From Verrucomicrobiota bacterium (GTDB lineage Bacteria; Verrucomicrobiota; Verrucomicrobiia; Verrucomicrobiales; Akkermansiaceae), in NCBI GenBank assembly GCA_017301995.1, contig JAFLEH010000020.1:62001-126000 (forward strand): a stretch of DNA of 64,000 bases, in the 5' to 3' direction. How positions within the stretch are numbered: the first letter of the stretch is position 1; the number at the start of each line of letters is the position of its first letter. Positions 9,286-17,229 of this stretch are shown here, in pieces. The notes below the pieces were generated by a model. The model saw only the letters and a list, made by a program, of their open reading frames with translations, was not told the DNA's origin and did no database searches. The translations under genes were made by a program, and so were the position numbers.

Positions 9286-10515
9286 TTAGGGAGTGGTCAC
9301 CTTCAGCCGGGCAAACTTCTTCGGGTTGCCGGTCGGCAGCGCGTATGTAATCGCGCTGGGCGTGTTTGTGGTGGGAGTCACCACTTGCCAGGCATCGGTC
9401 ACGCCAAGATCATCGGACTCTTCGATCGCGTAGGTCACATCGCCATTGGTCACCGCTTCCGCACGCTTGGCGAAACTCACGGTGCCGCCGGAATAGGTGC
9501 CGGCGGCACCGTCCGAGGCGGCCGGATTCAGGTTCAGCGCGTATTCCACAAGGTTCGAGATTCCATCCTTGTCGGAATCCCCATTGGCACCGCCGGTCAC
9601 ATTGTTGGCGGACGCCCAACTCGCGAAGCTTCCGGCGGACGATCCCAATCCTTGGATCTTGAGCGTGCCGGATTGGTCGATGGTCAGCGCGCCGATGTAC
9701 TGTCCCGTTCCCAACACCGCGTCTCCGGTGGAAGCGCCAGCCGTGAGATCGGCACCGCTGGTCGTGTGGATGAAGCGGTAGATGTCAAGCGCCCCTTGCA
9801 CTCCCGCGGATCCCGGAAGGGTTCCGGCGCCAAATGCCTGGCGCGGATCGATGCCAATGCCGAACGAGGTCGTGGTGACAGGCGGCATATACTCGTCAAC
9901 GGATGGCTTGGGATTCGCACTCGGGATGATTGCAGAAGCTGGATTGGTTCCCGAAGTGGAGGCATTGTTATTGATGCCGCCTATCGCGTCATTGACGCTG
10001 CCGGCCATCAGAAAGTTGTAAATTTGCGTGCTGAGCGTTCCACGGTTAGAGGGTGATATCGTGGCGATGGTGCTGTTAGCTCCGGAATCAGCGCTACCCA
10101 GGGATGCCCGCGGGGCTGAATAGTAATTGGTCCGTGCGGGGTCGCCGTTGACCACGGGTTGTCCAGCCGCCACGGTGCCGACCACCAGCCACCGGACGGC
10201 ATTGTCATTATACCAGTTGGATCCGAACGTTGAATCAAGAGCGAGGTCCACTCCGACGCTGGCACTGCCGAGAGCGGTGTTGATGGAGGTGACCGGAACA
10301 TTGTTCTGCGTGTTCTCACGGAAGAGGCTGGCAGGCCCCAAATTCACCACGTAGTAGTTTTCACCAACCACATTGGAAGAATCAAGTTTATAAAAAACAA
10401 CGACAAGGTCGCCGTGATCGACGGAATCCGAGGCGATGGCCACTTGGGTGGCCAATAGGGTGCTGGCAAGCAGAAGAGTTGGGATGGTTGTAAGTTTCAT
10501 GGTAGTGAGTTTCAT
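9286..10515 (-). CDS. Exported protein, paralogue of the PEP-CTERM protein at 12709-13578 but with a D-rich C-terminal module
   Basis: 409 residues. The N-terminus has a signal peptide (hydrophobic TLLLASTLLATQVAIA). The gene starts with a near-duplicated five-codon unit, giving MKLTTMKLTTI, so the ATG at 10500 is an equally good start. Residues about 30-290 match the gene at 12709-13578 along their length: RENTxxNVPVTxxNTAL, DPARTxYYS, RGTLxTQI, IDPxQxFGAG and GALDIYRxIHTTxGADLTAG. Where the paralogue ends in PEP-CTERM, this protein has SFASWASANN, then DSDKDGISNLVEYALNL, and finishes KKFARLKVTTP. The proteins at 37222-43449 and 47136-52493 end the same way. Function is unknown. The signal peptide predicts export and the tail probably directs or anchors it. 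A GTGAC dyad lies upstream at 10622-10637. Confidence 0.85.
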   Translation of the reverse strand: MKLTTMKLTTIPTLLLASTLLATQVAIASDSVDHGDLVVVFYKLDSSNVVGENYYVVNLGPASLFRENTQNNVPVTSINTALGSASVGVDLALDSTFGSNWYNDNAVRWLVVGTVAAGQPVVNGDPARTNYYSAPRASLGSADSGANSTIATISPSNRGTLSTQIYNFLMAGSVNDAIGGINNNASTSGTNPASAIIPSANPKPSVDEYMPPVTTTSFGIGIDPRQAFGAGTLPGSAGVQGALDIYRFIHTTSGADLTAGASTGDAVLGTGQYIGALTIDQSGTLKIQGLGSSAGSFASWASANNVTGGANGDSDKDGISNLVEYALNLNPAASDGAAGTYSGGTVSFAKRAEAVTNGDVTYAIEESDDLGVTDAWQVVTPTTNTPSAITYALPTGNPKKFARLKVTTP

Positions 10516-10619
10516 GGCATGTTGGTTTGCGGATGCTTGGCAAAAGTGCTCACGGTGGATCCGCGTCCGCCGTGAGGAGAGATTAAAGTATGATCGCCTG
10601 TCTCCGATCCATTTGGCAA

Positions 10620-10639
10620 ATGTGACAGCATTGTTACAT
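10620..10639. promoter_or_regulatory. Dyad GTGAC-N6-GTTAC, candidate regulator site
   Basis: ATGTGACA and TGTTACAT form an 8-bp dyad (one G-T pair) around GCAT. On the minus strand it also reads as two 7-mers, TGTAACA and TGTCACA, separated by 4 bases, which is the 11-bp repeat geometry of a Pho box. It lies about 105 bases upstream of the start at 10515, between two minus-strand genes of the PstS-like cluster. Similar dyads lie at 15128-15143 and 17013-17028. Confidence 0.4.
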
Positions 10640-10656
10640 ATCCAGGGGTAGGTCGC

Positions 10657-11376
10657 TCATTGCTCCACCGTGCCCGAAACACCACCGCGAGCCCCCCCTT
10701 GCCCTCTGGTATGAAGAGCCGCCGCGATGGCGGAGAGTTGATTGAAACGATCCCAGCCAAGCGTTCTCCTCAGATACTCATCATGGAGCTCTACCGCCTG
10801 TCGGCGATAGAGAGCGGCCTGCTCGGGGTCGTTTCCGAGAAGCTGTTGCTCCTGATCCAGCGCTTGGCTGAAACTTTCATCCATCCCATGGATCAGCCGG
10901 ATTTCGTTCGGAGTGAATCCCCGCAGAGCGGAAGCTGCCAATTGTACCGCTACAGGAGTCCGCCCCCTGGGCTCACTGGGGATGGCTCTCCCGAATTCGC
11001 TGACACCAGGGATTTCTGGCTGCTCCGATGGCATATCAGCAAAACCTCCCGCATTTGCGTTTCTCCGGGTGTTCGAGGTCGTCAACGGTCGACGAGTCCG
11101 CGGGGCAACGAATGATTCGGGATTCCTGCCTTCGATATCCTGAGAACCCTTGGAGGGAAGGAATCTCGCGACACGCCGATCACTCGATTTGCGGTGTCCG
11201 CCATCGATGGCATTCAATGGGTCGGCCGCGCCATCACCGCACGTCCCGAAGCGGTCCCTTGCACCAAGACCGCTGGATTGACTGGCGGTGGAGGCCTCCT
11301 TATGAATGATTCTTGCACCGGAAAACAGGGCTGCGGCCAAGCAGAGCCCCCCTGCGGCAAGCAACTTGGGATTCAT
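10657..11376 (-). CDS. Hypothetical membrane-anchored or exported protein
   Basis: 239 residues, starting MNPKLLAAGGLCLAAALFSG, an uncleaved anchor or signal peptide. The middle (about 30-130) is polar, basic and low in complexity. The C-terminal 90 residues look helical and contain FTPNEIRLIHGMDESF and a Gln/Glu-rich stretch. I do not recognise a family. It lies between the PstS-like gene and the 409-residue gene, after a terminator-like hairpin, so it may have its own promoter. Coding status is supported by the hydrophobic start and the lack of a better frame. Confidence 0.6.
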   Translation of the reverse strand: MNPKLLAAGGLCLAAALFSGARIIHKEASTASQSSGLGARDRFGTCGDGAADPLNAIDGGHRKSSDRRVARFLPSKGSQDIEGRNPESFVAPRTRRPLTTSNTRRNANAGGFADMPSEQPEIPGVSEFGRAIPSEPRGRTPVAVQLAASALRGFTPNEIRLIHGMDESFSQALDQEQQLLGNDPEQAALYRRQAVELHDEYLRRTLGWDRFNQLSAIAAALHTRGQGGARGGVSGTVEQ

Positions 11377-11411
11377 GATGTGTCAGAGGGGTTGGAACTG
11401 GATAATGGAAA

Positions 11412-11443
11412 ACTCCGGCACAGCGGAATCACCGTGCCGGAGT
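11412..11443 (-). terminator. Rho-independent terminator after the PstS-like gene
   Basis: ACTCCGGCAC (11412-11421) and GTGCCGGAGT (11434-11443) form a perfect 10-bp stem with a 12-base loop. On the minus strand the stem runs straight into TTTT. It lies 63 bases past the stop codon of the gene at 11506-12639. Confidence 0.75.
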
Positions 11444-11505
11444 CGATTTGGTGTTATTCGAATCCACCCGTCATCGTGCGGAAGCGACTCACTAGGTAAC
11501 GTTTC

Positions 11506-12639
11506 TTACTTGGGAGAGACGGGAGCACCGTCGGCGGTACGCTCGACATTCATCAATGAGATTGCCTCGAGACCGGAGCCCGGAGCCGTAGTGATTTCAT
11601 CCCTGAGGTCTTCGTAGAAAGCAAGGGTGGTGCCAGTCAGATTCATGCGGGATTGATGGAGGTAGCCCCAGAAGGTGTAGCTACCATTCTGAAGGGCAGC
11701 CACAGAATAGGTTACACCGTTCCATTTCAGCTCGACACCTGCGGCGGCGGTGCTCCAATCGGAAGCGCCAACATAGCCGACGTAAATGCCGGGTTGGCTA
11801 TCTGGCGACGTGGCGGCCATCATCTTGGCCACGTCGCTTCCGCTGGAATAGCCGCCATCGTTCGCGAAGAAACTCACACCGTTCATTTTGCCACTGGAGA
11901 TCGTGGTGTATCCCCACTGGTTGAGGCTGGCAAACACCCCGGAACCGGTCTCGGCGAGGGTCGTGATACGGGTGCCCGATTCCTTGTTGCGACCGGTCGC
12001 ATACACCATGGTGCCAGCGTCCGCAACGTCACCGGTGAACATCGAGAGGGGAGTCTCGCCCAAAGAACCATACAAGTTGCGGAATCCAAGCGGAGTCATG
12101 CTCGTAATGCCGGTGGAACCTTTGTTGGCGAAGAACTTGAACGGAATGATCGCGACTTTATCATCCTTCACGAGCCCGGGGCTGGTGTATTCGGTGGATG
12201 ACTGGAACACATCCGAGAACCCGATCTCCGAGACGGTTTCGGTGGAAGCCGGAGCGAAGGCGGAAGGATTCGCTGCGACCGTGCCGCCGTAGGTGCCGCT
12301 CGTCGAGCCAACCACGGAGGTGAGGATGTAGCTGTTGTTCAGTTGTGGAGCAGTGGCCACGTCGCGGATGCCGGCTGCGGAACCCGACCAGAAGGTGCGG
12401 ATGATGACGGGCTGGCCATCGTAGGTGCCGTGGAAAATACAGGCATCATGCTTGTTGGCGGTGCTATCCTTGCCGTAGTATTGGAAGGTATAGCCTGGGG
12501 CAAGGAGTGCCTTGATCTTGGCATCGACTGCCGACCGACCAGCGGTCGAACCGGTGATGTCGATCACGGTCTGGGCGTTCGTGGCTCCGACGAGTGCCAG
12601 AGTGGCGGCAGTGGCGAACGATAGTGATTTCAGTTTCAT
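11506..12639 (-). CDS. PstS-like periplasmic binding protein
   Basis: 377 residues with a signal peptide ending ATNAQ. The mature start, VIDITGSTAGRSAVDAKI, matches the N-terminal ligand-loop region of PstS-type phosphate-binding proteins; later parts (IGFSDVFQSS, VAIIPFKFFANKGS, MTPLGFRNLY, GYVGASDW) follow the same two-lobed fold. It is longer than the two PstS-like proteins at 15-17 kb and clearly diverged. No PstCAB transporter genes are in the window. The leader before the ATG carries a tandem CAACACAACCAA repeat and no Shine-Dalgarno sequence. Phosphate as ligand is inferred. Confidence 0.8.
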   Translation of the reverse strand: MKLKSLSFATAATLALVGATNAQTVIDITGSTAGRSAVDAKIKALLAPGYTFQYYGKDSTANKHDACIFHGTYDGQPVIIRTFWSGSAAGIRDVATAPQLNNSYILTSVVGSTSGTYGGTVAANPSAFAPASTETVSEIGFSDVFQSSTEYTSPGLVKDDKVAIIPFKFFANKGSTGITSMTPLGFRNLYGSLGETPLSMFTGDVADAGTMVYATGRNKESGTRITTLAETGSGVFASLNQWGYTTISSGKMNGVSFFANDGGYSSGSDVAKMMAATSPDSQPGIYVGYVGASDWSTAAAGVELKWNGVTYSVAALQNGSYTFWGYLHQSRMNLTGTTLAFYEDLRDEITTAPGSGLEAISLMNVERTADGAPVSPK

Positions 12640-12690
12640 GGATTTATGTTGTTGGTTGTGTTGTTGGTTGTGTTGTTTGTAGTACGAAGG
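12640..12690 (-). repeat. A/C-only tandem repeat in the 5' leader
   Basis: Directly upstream of the PstS-like start the minus strand reads AACACAACCAAC twice, then AACATAAATCC and the ATG. There is no purine-rich ribosome binding site. Other leaders in this window share the ACCAACA flavour. Confidence 0.6.
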
Positions 12691-12708
12691 ACATTGGTGA
12701 TATTCCGA

Positions 12709-13578
12709 TCAGCGACGGCGGCGAACGCAGAGGCCGAGGGCGCCGGCGAGACCGAGCAGCATTGAGGAAGGCTCCGGAATGACGGTGAGAAGGCCGGAGG
12801 AGTTGATGGCGAGCGTGCCGATGTACTGGCCGCTGCCAGCCACCGCGTTGGTAGGCGAATAGCCCGCGGTCAGGTCGGCACCGGTGGTCGTGTGAATGAT
12901 TCGGTAGATATCGAGCGCGCCCTCGAGCGATCCCACGGGCGCATCGGTGATCGAACCTGCCCCAAAAGTCTGCTGGGGATCAATATTGATGCCGAATGCG
13001 TTCAAATTCGCCGGCAGCACATACTCATCCGCAGACTGGGGCGAACTCTTCGCGATCACCGCGCCAGCGCCATTGTTGCCAACCGTCTGAGCGGCGGCGT
13101 TATTCGTGCCGGCATTGAAGTTGGAGATCTGGGTGTTGAGAGTTCCCCGTTGGGTCGATGATAGGGTCGATCCCCACGTCGTGCTGGCCGCATAGCTGTT
13201 GCGGGCTAACGAATAATAGCTTGTGCGGGCCGGGTCGGAGTCGACAGCGGCGCCGGCATTGACGGTTCCAACAATGTACCACCGGACATCGCCGGTGTTG
13301 TACCAGTCGGCACCGAAGTTGGATACCAGATCGGCGCCGATGTTGGCACTCGTGAGCGCGGTATTGACCGTGGTTACGGGCACATTGTAGCCGGTATTCT
13401 CGCGGAAATCCGCTCCTTTGCCCAGATCGAAAACGTAGGTGTTCGTCTCAAGCGGGTTGGTGGAGTAAAACGCGACTGCAAGGCCGCCGGATTCGATGGT
13501 GATTGCGGCCATCGCTTGCGAGGTGAAGGCAACGACACCTGCGAGAGCGAGCATTGCTGGCTTGAAATTGTGTTTCAT
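12709..13578 (-). CDS. PEP-CTERM exported protein, paralogue of 9286-10515
   Basis: 289 residues. The start is set at 13578 because MKHNFKPAMLALAGVVAFTS begins a good signal peptide; upstream in-frame sequence is polar and lacks signal features. The body matches the protein at 9286-10515 (see there). The end is a PEP-CTERM signal: VIPEPSSM, a hydrophobic span, then CVRRRR. PEP-CTERM proteins are processed by an exosortase, which is not in this window. It is the first gene of a minus-strand cluster with a PstS-like protein 69 bases downstream. Function is unknown. Confidence 0.85.
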   Translation of the reverse strand: MKHNFKPAMLALAGVVAFTSQAMAAITIESGGLAVAFYSTNPLETNTYVFDLGKGADFRENTGYNVPVTTVNTALTSANIGADLVSNFGADWYNTGDVRWYIVGTVNAGAAVDSDPARTSYYSLARNSYAASTTWGSTLSSTQRGTLNTQISNFNAGTNNAAAQTVGNNGAGAVIAKSSPQSADEYVLPANLNAFGINIDPQQTFGAGSITDAPVGSLEGALDIYRIIHTTTGADLTAGYSPTNAVAGSGQYIGTLAINSSGLLTVIPEPSSMLLGLAGALGLCVRRRR

Positions 13579-13992
13579 CGTTCGTTGTGTGTTTGTTTTT
13601 GGTGTGATTTTCCGAGGCTCGGGTATTGGAGTGCGTGAAGCATTTCCCCGCCCGACGCAGCGAGCATTGGGCGTCACGGTGGGGCGGTCAACGGACCCTA
13701 GGTGACAATCTTGACATAAACCACGCTGCGATGATCGACAGGTGGATCATGATGTATGCGGGGGTTCCGGCTGATTCGGGTCGTCTGTGGAATATGTGTT
13801 ATCTCGTCGGATAAGCGGGGACCATGGGTGCGCCGCTGATGCGGCATACCGGCGCAATGGCTGATAGAAAAATCGGCTGTTGTGAGTTGGATGCGTATCG
13901 CTTTCTCAGAACTTGGCGCTTGCATCGCAGCCCAATTTGACGCAGGGTGAACCGCGGCGCGAATGCGCCATCCAGCCCAATTCATTTTTCCC
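13579..13992. other. Divergent intergenic region
   Basis: This 414-base stretch separates the divergent PEP-CTERM gene and the phosphofructokinase gene, so promoters for both should lie here. I see a weak ATGATC/GATCAT dyad near 13731-13751, a GCGCCG/CGGCGC dyad near 13830-13855 and a GGTGACAATCTTGACAT stretch at about 13702. No pair of promoter boxes is convincing, and no credible gene is present. Confidence 0.4.
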
Positions 13993-15114
13993 ATGAGCAA
14001 ACACATCGGCGTTCTAACCAGCGGGGGCGACTGCCCCGGACTCAATGCCGCCATCCGCGGCCTCGGCAAGGCGGCGTGCGACAGGTTCGGCATGCAGGTC
14101 ACCGGGTTTCTCAACGGCTTCCGCGGGTTGGCACTCGACCAGTCCCGGGTGCTTGACAGCGCGATGCTGTCCGGTGTTCTAACCGACGGTGGGACGCTGC
14201 TCGGTACCAGCCGCGACAAGCCGCACCGGATGAACATCGGCGGCAAGACCAAGGATATGACCGATGCCGTGGTGGCCACCTATCAGCGCCATCATCTCGA
14301 CGCGCTGGTGTGCCTCGGCGGCGGCGGCACCCAGAAAAACGCGCTTCGGCTGGTGGAGGCGGGGCTCAACGTGGTGACGCTTCCGAAAACCATCGACAAC
14401 GACATCGCTCTAACCGACCGGTCGTTCGGATTCGACACCGCCCTCGGGATCGCCACCGAAGCGATCGACCGCCTGCATTCCACGGCGACCAGTCACGAGC
14501 GGATCATTGTGGTGGAGGTGATGGGCCACCGTGCCGGATGGCTGGCTCTGGAAGCCGGCATCGCCGGCGGCGCGGATGTGATTCTGCTGCCTGAGATTCC
14601 CTATGATGTGGAGAAGGTCGCGGCCGCGATCCGCCAGCGCACCCAGCGCGGCAGGCGGTTCAGCATCGTGGTGGTGGCGGAAGGCGCGATGTCCGTCGAT
14701 CACGCGGGTCAGGTGAAGGAGTTGTTGGAAGGAAAGGCCGCAGCCACGGAGAAGCCGGAGCGTGCGGAGTTTTCCGAGCGGCTCAAGCAGTTTCACGAGG
14801 AGCACGTGGGCCATACCATCGCGCTCACCCGCAATCTGGAGAAGCTAACCGGACAGGAAAGCCGTCTGACCATCCTCGGCCATTTGCAGCGCGGCGGCAC
14901 ACCGTCCGCCGCGGACCGGGTGCTCGCGTCCTGGCTGGGAACCGAATGCGCGCGGGTGCTGGACCGTGGACAACACGGCGTGATGCTCGCGTTGCAGGCC
15001 GGAGCGATCGTGCCGGTTCCCATCGCGGATGTCGCCGGGCGCAAACGTCTGGTCCCGGTCGATCACCCCCTGATCGCCGCCGCGCGCATGGTGGGAACAT
15101 GTTTCGGGGATTGA
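13993..15114 (+). CDS. pfkA: 6-phosphofructokinase (ATP- or pyrophosphate-dependent)
   Basis: 373 residues; phosphorylates fructose 6-phosphate in glycolysis (cytoplasm). The start at [12 protein letters not shown] is chosen because the fold begins with [13 protein letters not shown] (residues 6-18); ten extra upstream codons have no support. Catalytic PKTIDND is at 131-137, MGHRAGW follows, and GHLQRGG lies near the C-terminus. The nucleotide motif is GGGGT (109-113) instead of GGDGS, so the usual Mg-binding Asp is Gly. The Lys in PKTIDND is typical of pyrophosphate-linked and some ATP-linked enzymes. The phosphoryl donor therefore cannot be settled from the sequence. Confidence 0.9.
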   Translation: MSKHIGVLTSGGDCPGLNAAIRGLGKAACDRFGMQVTGFLNGFRGLALDQSRVLDSAMLSGVLTDGGTLLGTSRDKPHRMNIGGKTKDMTDAVVATYQRHHLDALVCLGGGGTQKNALRLVEAGLNVVTLPKTIDNDIALTDRSFGFDTALGIATEAIDRLHSTATSHERIIVVEVMGHRAGWLALEAGIAGGADVILLPEIPYDVEKVAAAIRQRTQRGRRFSIVVVAEGAMSVDHAGQVKELLEGKAAATEKPERAEFSERLKQFHEEHVGHTIALTRNLEKLTGQESRLTILGHLQRGGTPSAADRVLASWLGTECARVLDRGQHGVMLALQAGAIVPVPIADVAGRKRLVPVDHPLIAAARMVGTCFGD

Positions 15115-15127
15115 TGGAATGGTAGTT

Positions 15128-15143
15128 GTGACGGAAATGTCAC
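15128..15143. promoter_or_regulatory. Dyad GTGAC-N6-GTCAC upstream of the first tandem PstS gene
   Basis: A perfect GTGAC/GTCAC dyad has a 6-base spacer. It also reads as TGTGACG, four bases, TGTCACG, the 11-bp direct-repeat geometry of a PhoB box. It sits 126 bases upstream of the PstS-like start at 15270 and just after the phosphofructokinase stop. Confidence 0.45.
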
Positions 15144-15269
15144 GATCTTCCGCTATCCGGAACGGATTTAGGGTGGAATGGTCCTACTCGCGGGCCGTCG
15201 GGCCGATGCCGCGCGGCACTCCGAAATCCGCGAAACACCCCACCAACCAACACGACATCCATCACAGCC

Positions 15270-16085
15270 ATGAAATCCATGTTAACAAATTTGCTTGCCG
15301 TCTGTGTGCTGACGGCGACCACCGGTGCCCAGACCCTCAGCCTCAAGGGATCCGACACGCTTGGCGCGAAGCTTGTGCCCCAACTTGCGGAAGCTTTCAA
15401 GGCAGCCGGCAACACCAAGGTGAAGTTCGAGATCGCCGCCGAAGGCTCCACCACCGCGTTTCCGGCACTGGCCAACGGAACCGCGCATCTCGGGATGTCA
15501 TCACGCGAGGTCAAGGATGACGAGCGCACTTTCTGCCGCACCAAAGGGGTCAACCTCGTGGAGCACAAAATCTGCTATGATATGCTATGTGTCATCGTGA
15601 ACCGGAACTCGCCTGTTAGCAAACTCACCAAGGAGCAGGTCGCCAAAATCTTCACCGGGCAGGTCAAGGACTGGTCGGAAGTCGGCGGAGTCCCCGGGCC
15701 GGTTTCGATCTACACCCGCAACACATCTTCCGGCACCTACAAGGACTGGCAGAAGCTGGCGATGAACGGCCGCGACTATCCGGCGAATTCGCAGAAACTC
15801 GCCGGTAACGAGCAAATCGCCCAGGAGGTTGCCAAGAACAGGAATGGCATCGGCTATGTGGGCCTCGCGTACTCGAAAACCACCGGCACCAAGGCTCTGC
15901 CGATCGACGGCGTCGAACCGATCGGCAAGAACGCCGAGAAATACGCCTATTCCCGCCCCTGCTTCATCTACGCGCCGGACAAACCGACCGTCGAGGCCGC
16001 CGCGTTCATGGCATTCATCGAACAGCCGGAGGGACAGGAGGTCGTGCGCAAGGTGGGCTTCATCCCGGTGAAGGACCTGAAGTGA
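15270..16085 (+). CDS. PstS-like phosphate-binding protein, tandem copy 1
   Basis: 271 residues. The signal peptide MKSMLTNLLAVCVLTATTGA is followed by LSLKGSDTLGAKLVPQLAEAF, the N-terminal ligand loop of PstS-type proteins. AAEGSTTAF, LGMSSRE, FTGQVKDWSEVGG and YTRNTSSGTYKDW are the further anion-binding and hinge motifs. It is short for PstS, as in the PBP_like_2 group. Copy 2 follows directly. Binding of phosphate or another oxyanion in the periplasm is inferred; no ABC permease is adjacent. The leader is rich in CACC/CAAC and has no Shine-Dalgarno sequence. Confidence 0.85.
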   Translation: MKSMLTNLLAVCVLTATTGAQTLSLKGSDTLGAKLVPQLAEAFKAAGNTKVKFEIAAEGSTTAFPALANGTAHLGMSSREVKDDERTFCRTKGVNLVEHKICYDMLCVIVNRNSPVSKLTKEQVAKIFTGQVKDWSEVGGVPGPVSIYTRNTSSGTYKDWQKLAMNGRDYPANSQKLAGNEQIAQEVAKNRNGIGYVGLAYSKTTGTKALPIDGVEPIGKNAEKYAYSRPCFIYAPDKPTVEAAAFMAFIEQPEGQEVVRKVGFIPVKDLK

Positions 16086-16191
16086 TTGCGATCTTTCCGG
16101 CGGCATGCATCCGGCCAAGGGCAAGCCGCCGGGACATCCCGTTCCCCGGCCGATGACTTCTCCTGGGGCGTGGCCGGTCGGCCGTTTCAGC

Positions 16192-17007
16192 ATGCCAGTT
16201 CCAGTCAGAGTTCTGCTAGCCACCTTCCTGTTCTCCGGCGGGCTTCTGGCGGAGGTTATCAGGATTCAGGGTTCTGACGTCCTTGGAGCGAAGCTGGTGC
16301 CAAAACTTGCTGAGGCCTTCAAGGCGGCTGGCAACCCCGAGGTAAGATTCGAAATCGTCGCCGAGGGATCGCCTAGTGGGTTCCAACTCCTCGCAAACGG
16401 CGCGGCGGATCTCGGCATGTCGTCGCGCAAGATCACGGATCAGGAGCGAACGCTGTGCGAAACGCGGGGCGTCACCCTGGAGGAGCACCGGATCTGCCAT
16501 GACATGCTGTGCGTGATCGTACACAAGGACTCATCCGTGGCCGAACTGACCAAGAATCAGGTGGCCGGGCTATTCACCGGTGAAATCCAAAATTGGTCCG
16601 GGGTGGGCGGTTCGCCGGGTCCGGTTGCCATCTACACCCGCAACACCGCATCCGAATCCTACAGGGTTTGGCGGCATCTGGCCATGGGAGGGCGTGATTA
16701 CGGACGTGCCTCGGTCAAGCTCGCCAGTGGCGAAAGCGTCACCCAGCAGGTGGCAAAGGATCGCAACGGTATCAGCTATGTCGGTCTCGCATCATCGAAA
16801 ACGCCGGGCATCAAAGTGTTGCCGATAGACGGCGTCGAACCGATCGGCAAAAACGCCGAGAAATACGCGTTTGCGCGCCCTTGCTATATCTACGCGCCGG
16901 ACAAGCCGACCGTACAGGCCGCCGCGTTCATGGCATTCATCGAACAGCCGGAGGGCCAGGAGGTCGTGCGCAAGGTGGGCTTCATCCCGGTGAAGGACCT
17001 GAAATGA
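16192..17007 (+). CDS. PstS-like phosphate-binding protein, tandem copy 2
   Basis: 271 residues, exactly the length of copy 1 once the start is placed at 16192, where MPVPVRVLLATFLFSGGLLA gives a signal peptide. The same motifs appear: IQGSDVLGAKLVPKLAEAF, VAEGSPSGF, LGMSSRKITD, FTGEIQNWSGVGG, YTRNTASESY. Two positions that are Thr in copy 1 (GSTTAF) are Pro/Ser here, so ligand preference may differ. The last 93 bases are almost identical to copy 1 while the rest has diverged, which suggests recent gene conversion. Confidence 0.85.
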   Translation: MPVPVRVLLATFLFSGGLLAEVIRIQGSDVLGAKLVPKLAEAFKAAGNPEVRFEIVAEGSPSGFQLLANGAADLGMSSRKITDQERTLCETRGVTLEEHRICHDMLCVIVHKDSSVAELTKNQVAGLFTGEIQNWSGVGGSPGPVAIYTRNTASESYRVWRHLAMGGRDYGRASVKLASGESVTQQVAKDRNGISYVGLASSKTPGIKVLPIDGVEPIGKNAEKYAFARPCYIYAPDKPTVQAAAFMAFIEQPEGQEVVRKVGFIPVKDLK

Positions 17008-17011
17008 TTGC

Positions 17012-17029
17012 GGTGACGACCTTGTCACC
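17012..17029. promoter_or_regulatory. Dyad GGTGAC-N6-GTCACC just after copy 2
   Basis: A perfect 6-bp dyad with a 6-base spacer begins five bases after the stop codon of the second PstS-like gene. It is the same core as the dyads at 10622-10637 and 15128-15143. It could be a binding site or a short hairpin. Confidence 0.35.
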
Positions 17030-17131
17030 CTATTCCTCTGGCGATGAGCGGGGTGGGAGCCATACTGGGATTGATCCAAACGCGGATCGTTCCGGAGATA
17101 CCCGCATGTGCTTCCGGTTCGGAGAAAAGGG

Positions 17132-17161
17132 GGTCCCCGTCCTCTGGGTTGGACGGGGACC
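17132..17161. terminator. 11-bp hairpin, putative terminator
   Basis: GGTCCCCGTCC (17132-17142) and GGACGGGGACC (17151-17161) pair perfectly across an 8-base loop. There is no T-tract on the plus strand; the minus strand has CCCTTTTCTCC after the stem. It is the strongest structure after the PstS pair and could end their transcript. Confidence 0.4.
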
Positions 17162-17186
17162 TCTGATCCCGAACCCTCGCTCGAAC

Positions 17187-17229
17187 GGCCGCCGGCCATT
17201 CGGGCGTCTTCGTTTTGGAAACGAGCGTT
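17187..17229. repeat. 43-base dispersed repeat, copy 1
   Basis: It differs from 27756-27798 at four positions. It contains TCGTTT-TGG-AAACGA, a 6-bp stem with a 3-base loop. Both copies are in the same orientation. Copy 2 covers the 3' end of the PHP phosphoesterase gene. Confidence 0.65.

Noticed and set aside
13705-13745. Sigma-70 promoter starting with TTGACA at 13711
   Set aside because: No -10 hexamer at acceptable spacing.
13698-14279. 193-residue minus-strand frame overlapping the phosphofructokinase start
   Set aside because: It is antisense to conserved PFK residues and its composition is that of a shadow frame.
15126-15145. CRP-type site (TGTGA-N6-TCACA)
   Set aside because: The spacing is 8, not 6, between the TGTGA and TCAC halves; a GTGAC-N6-GTCAC dyad or Pho-box-like reading fits better.
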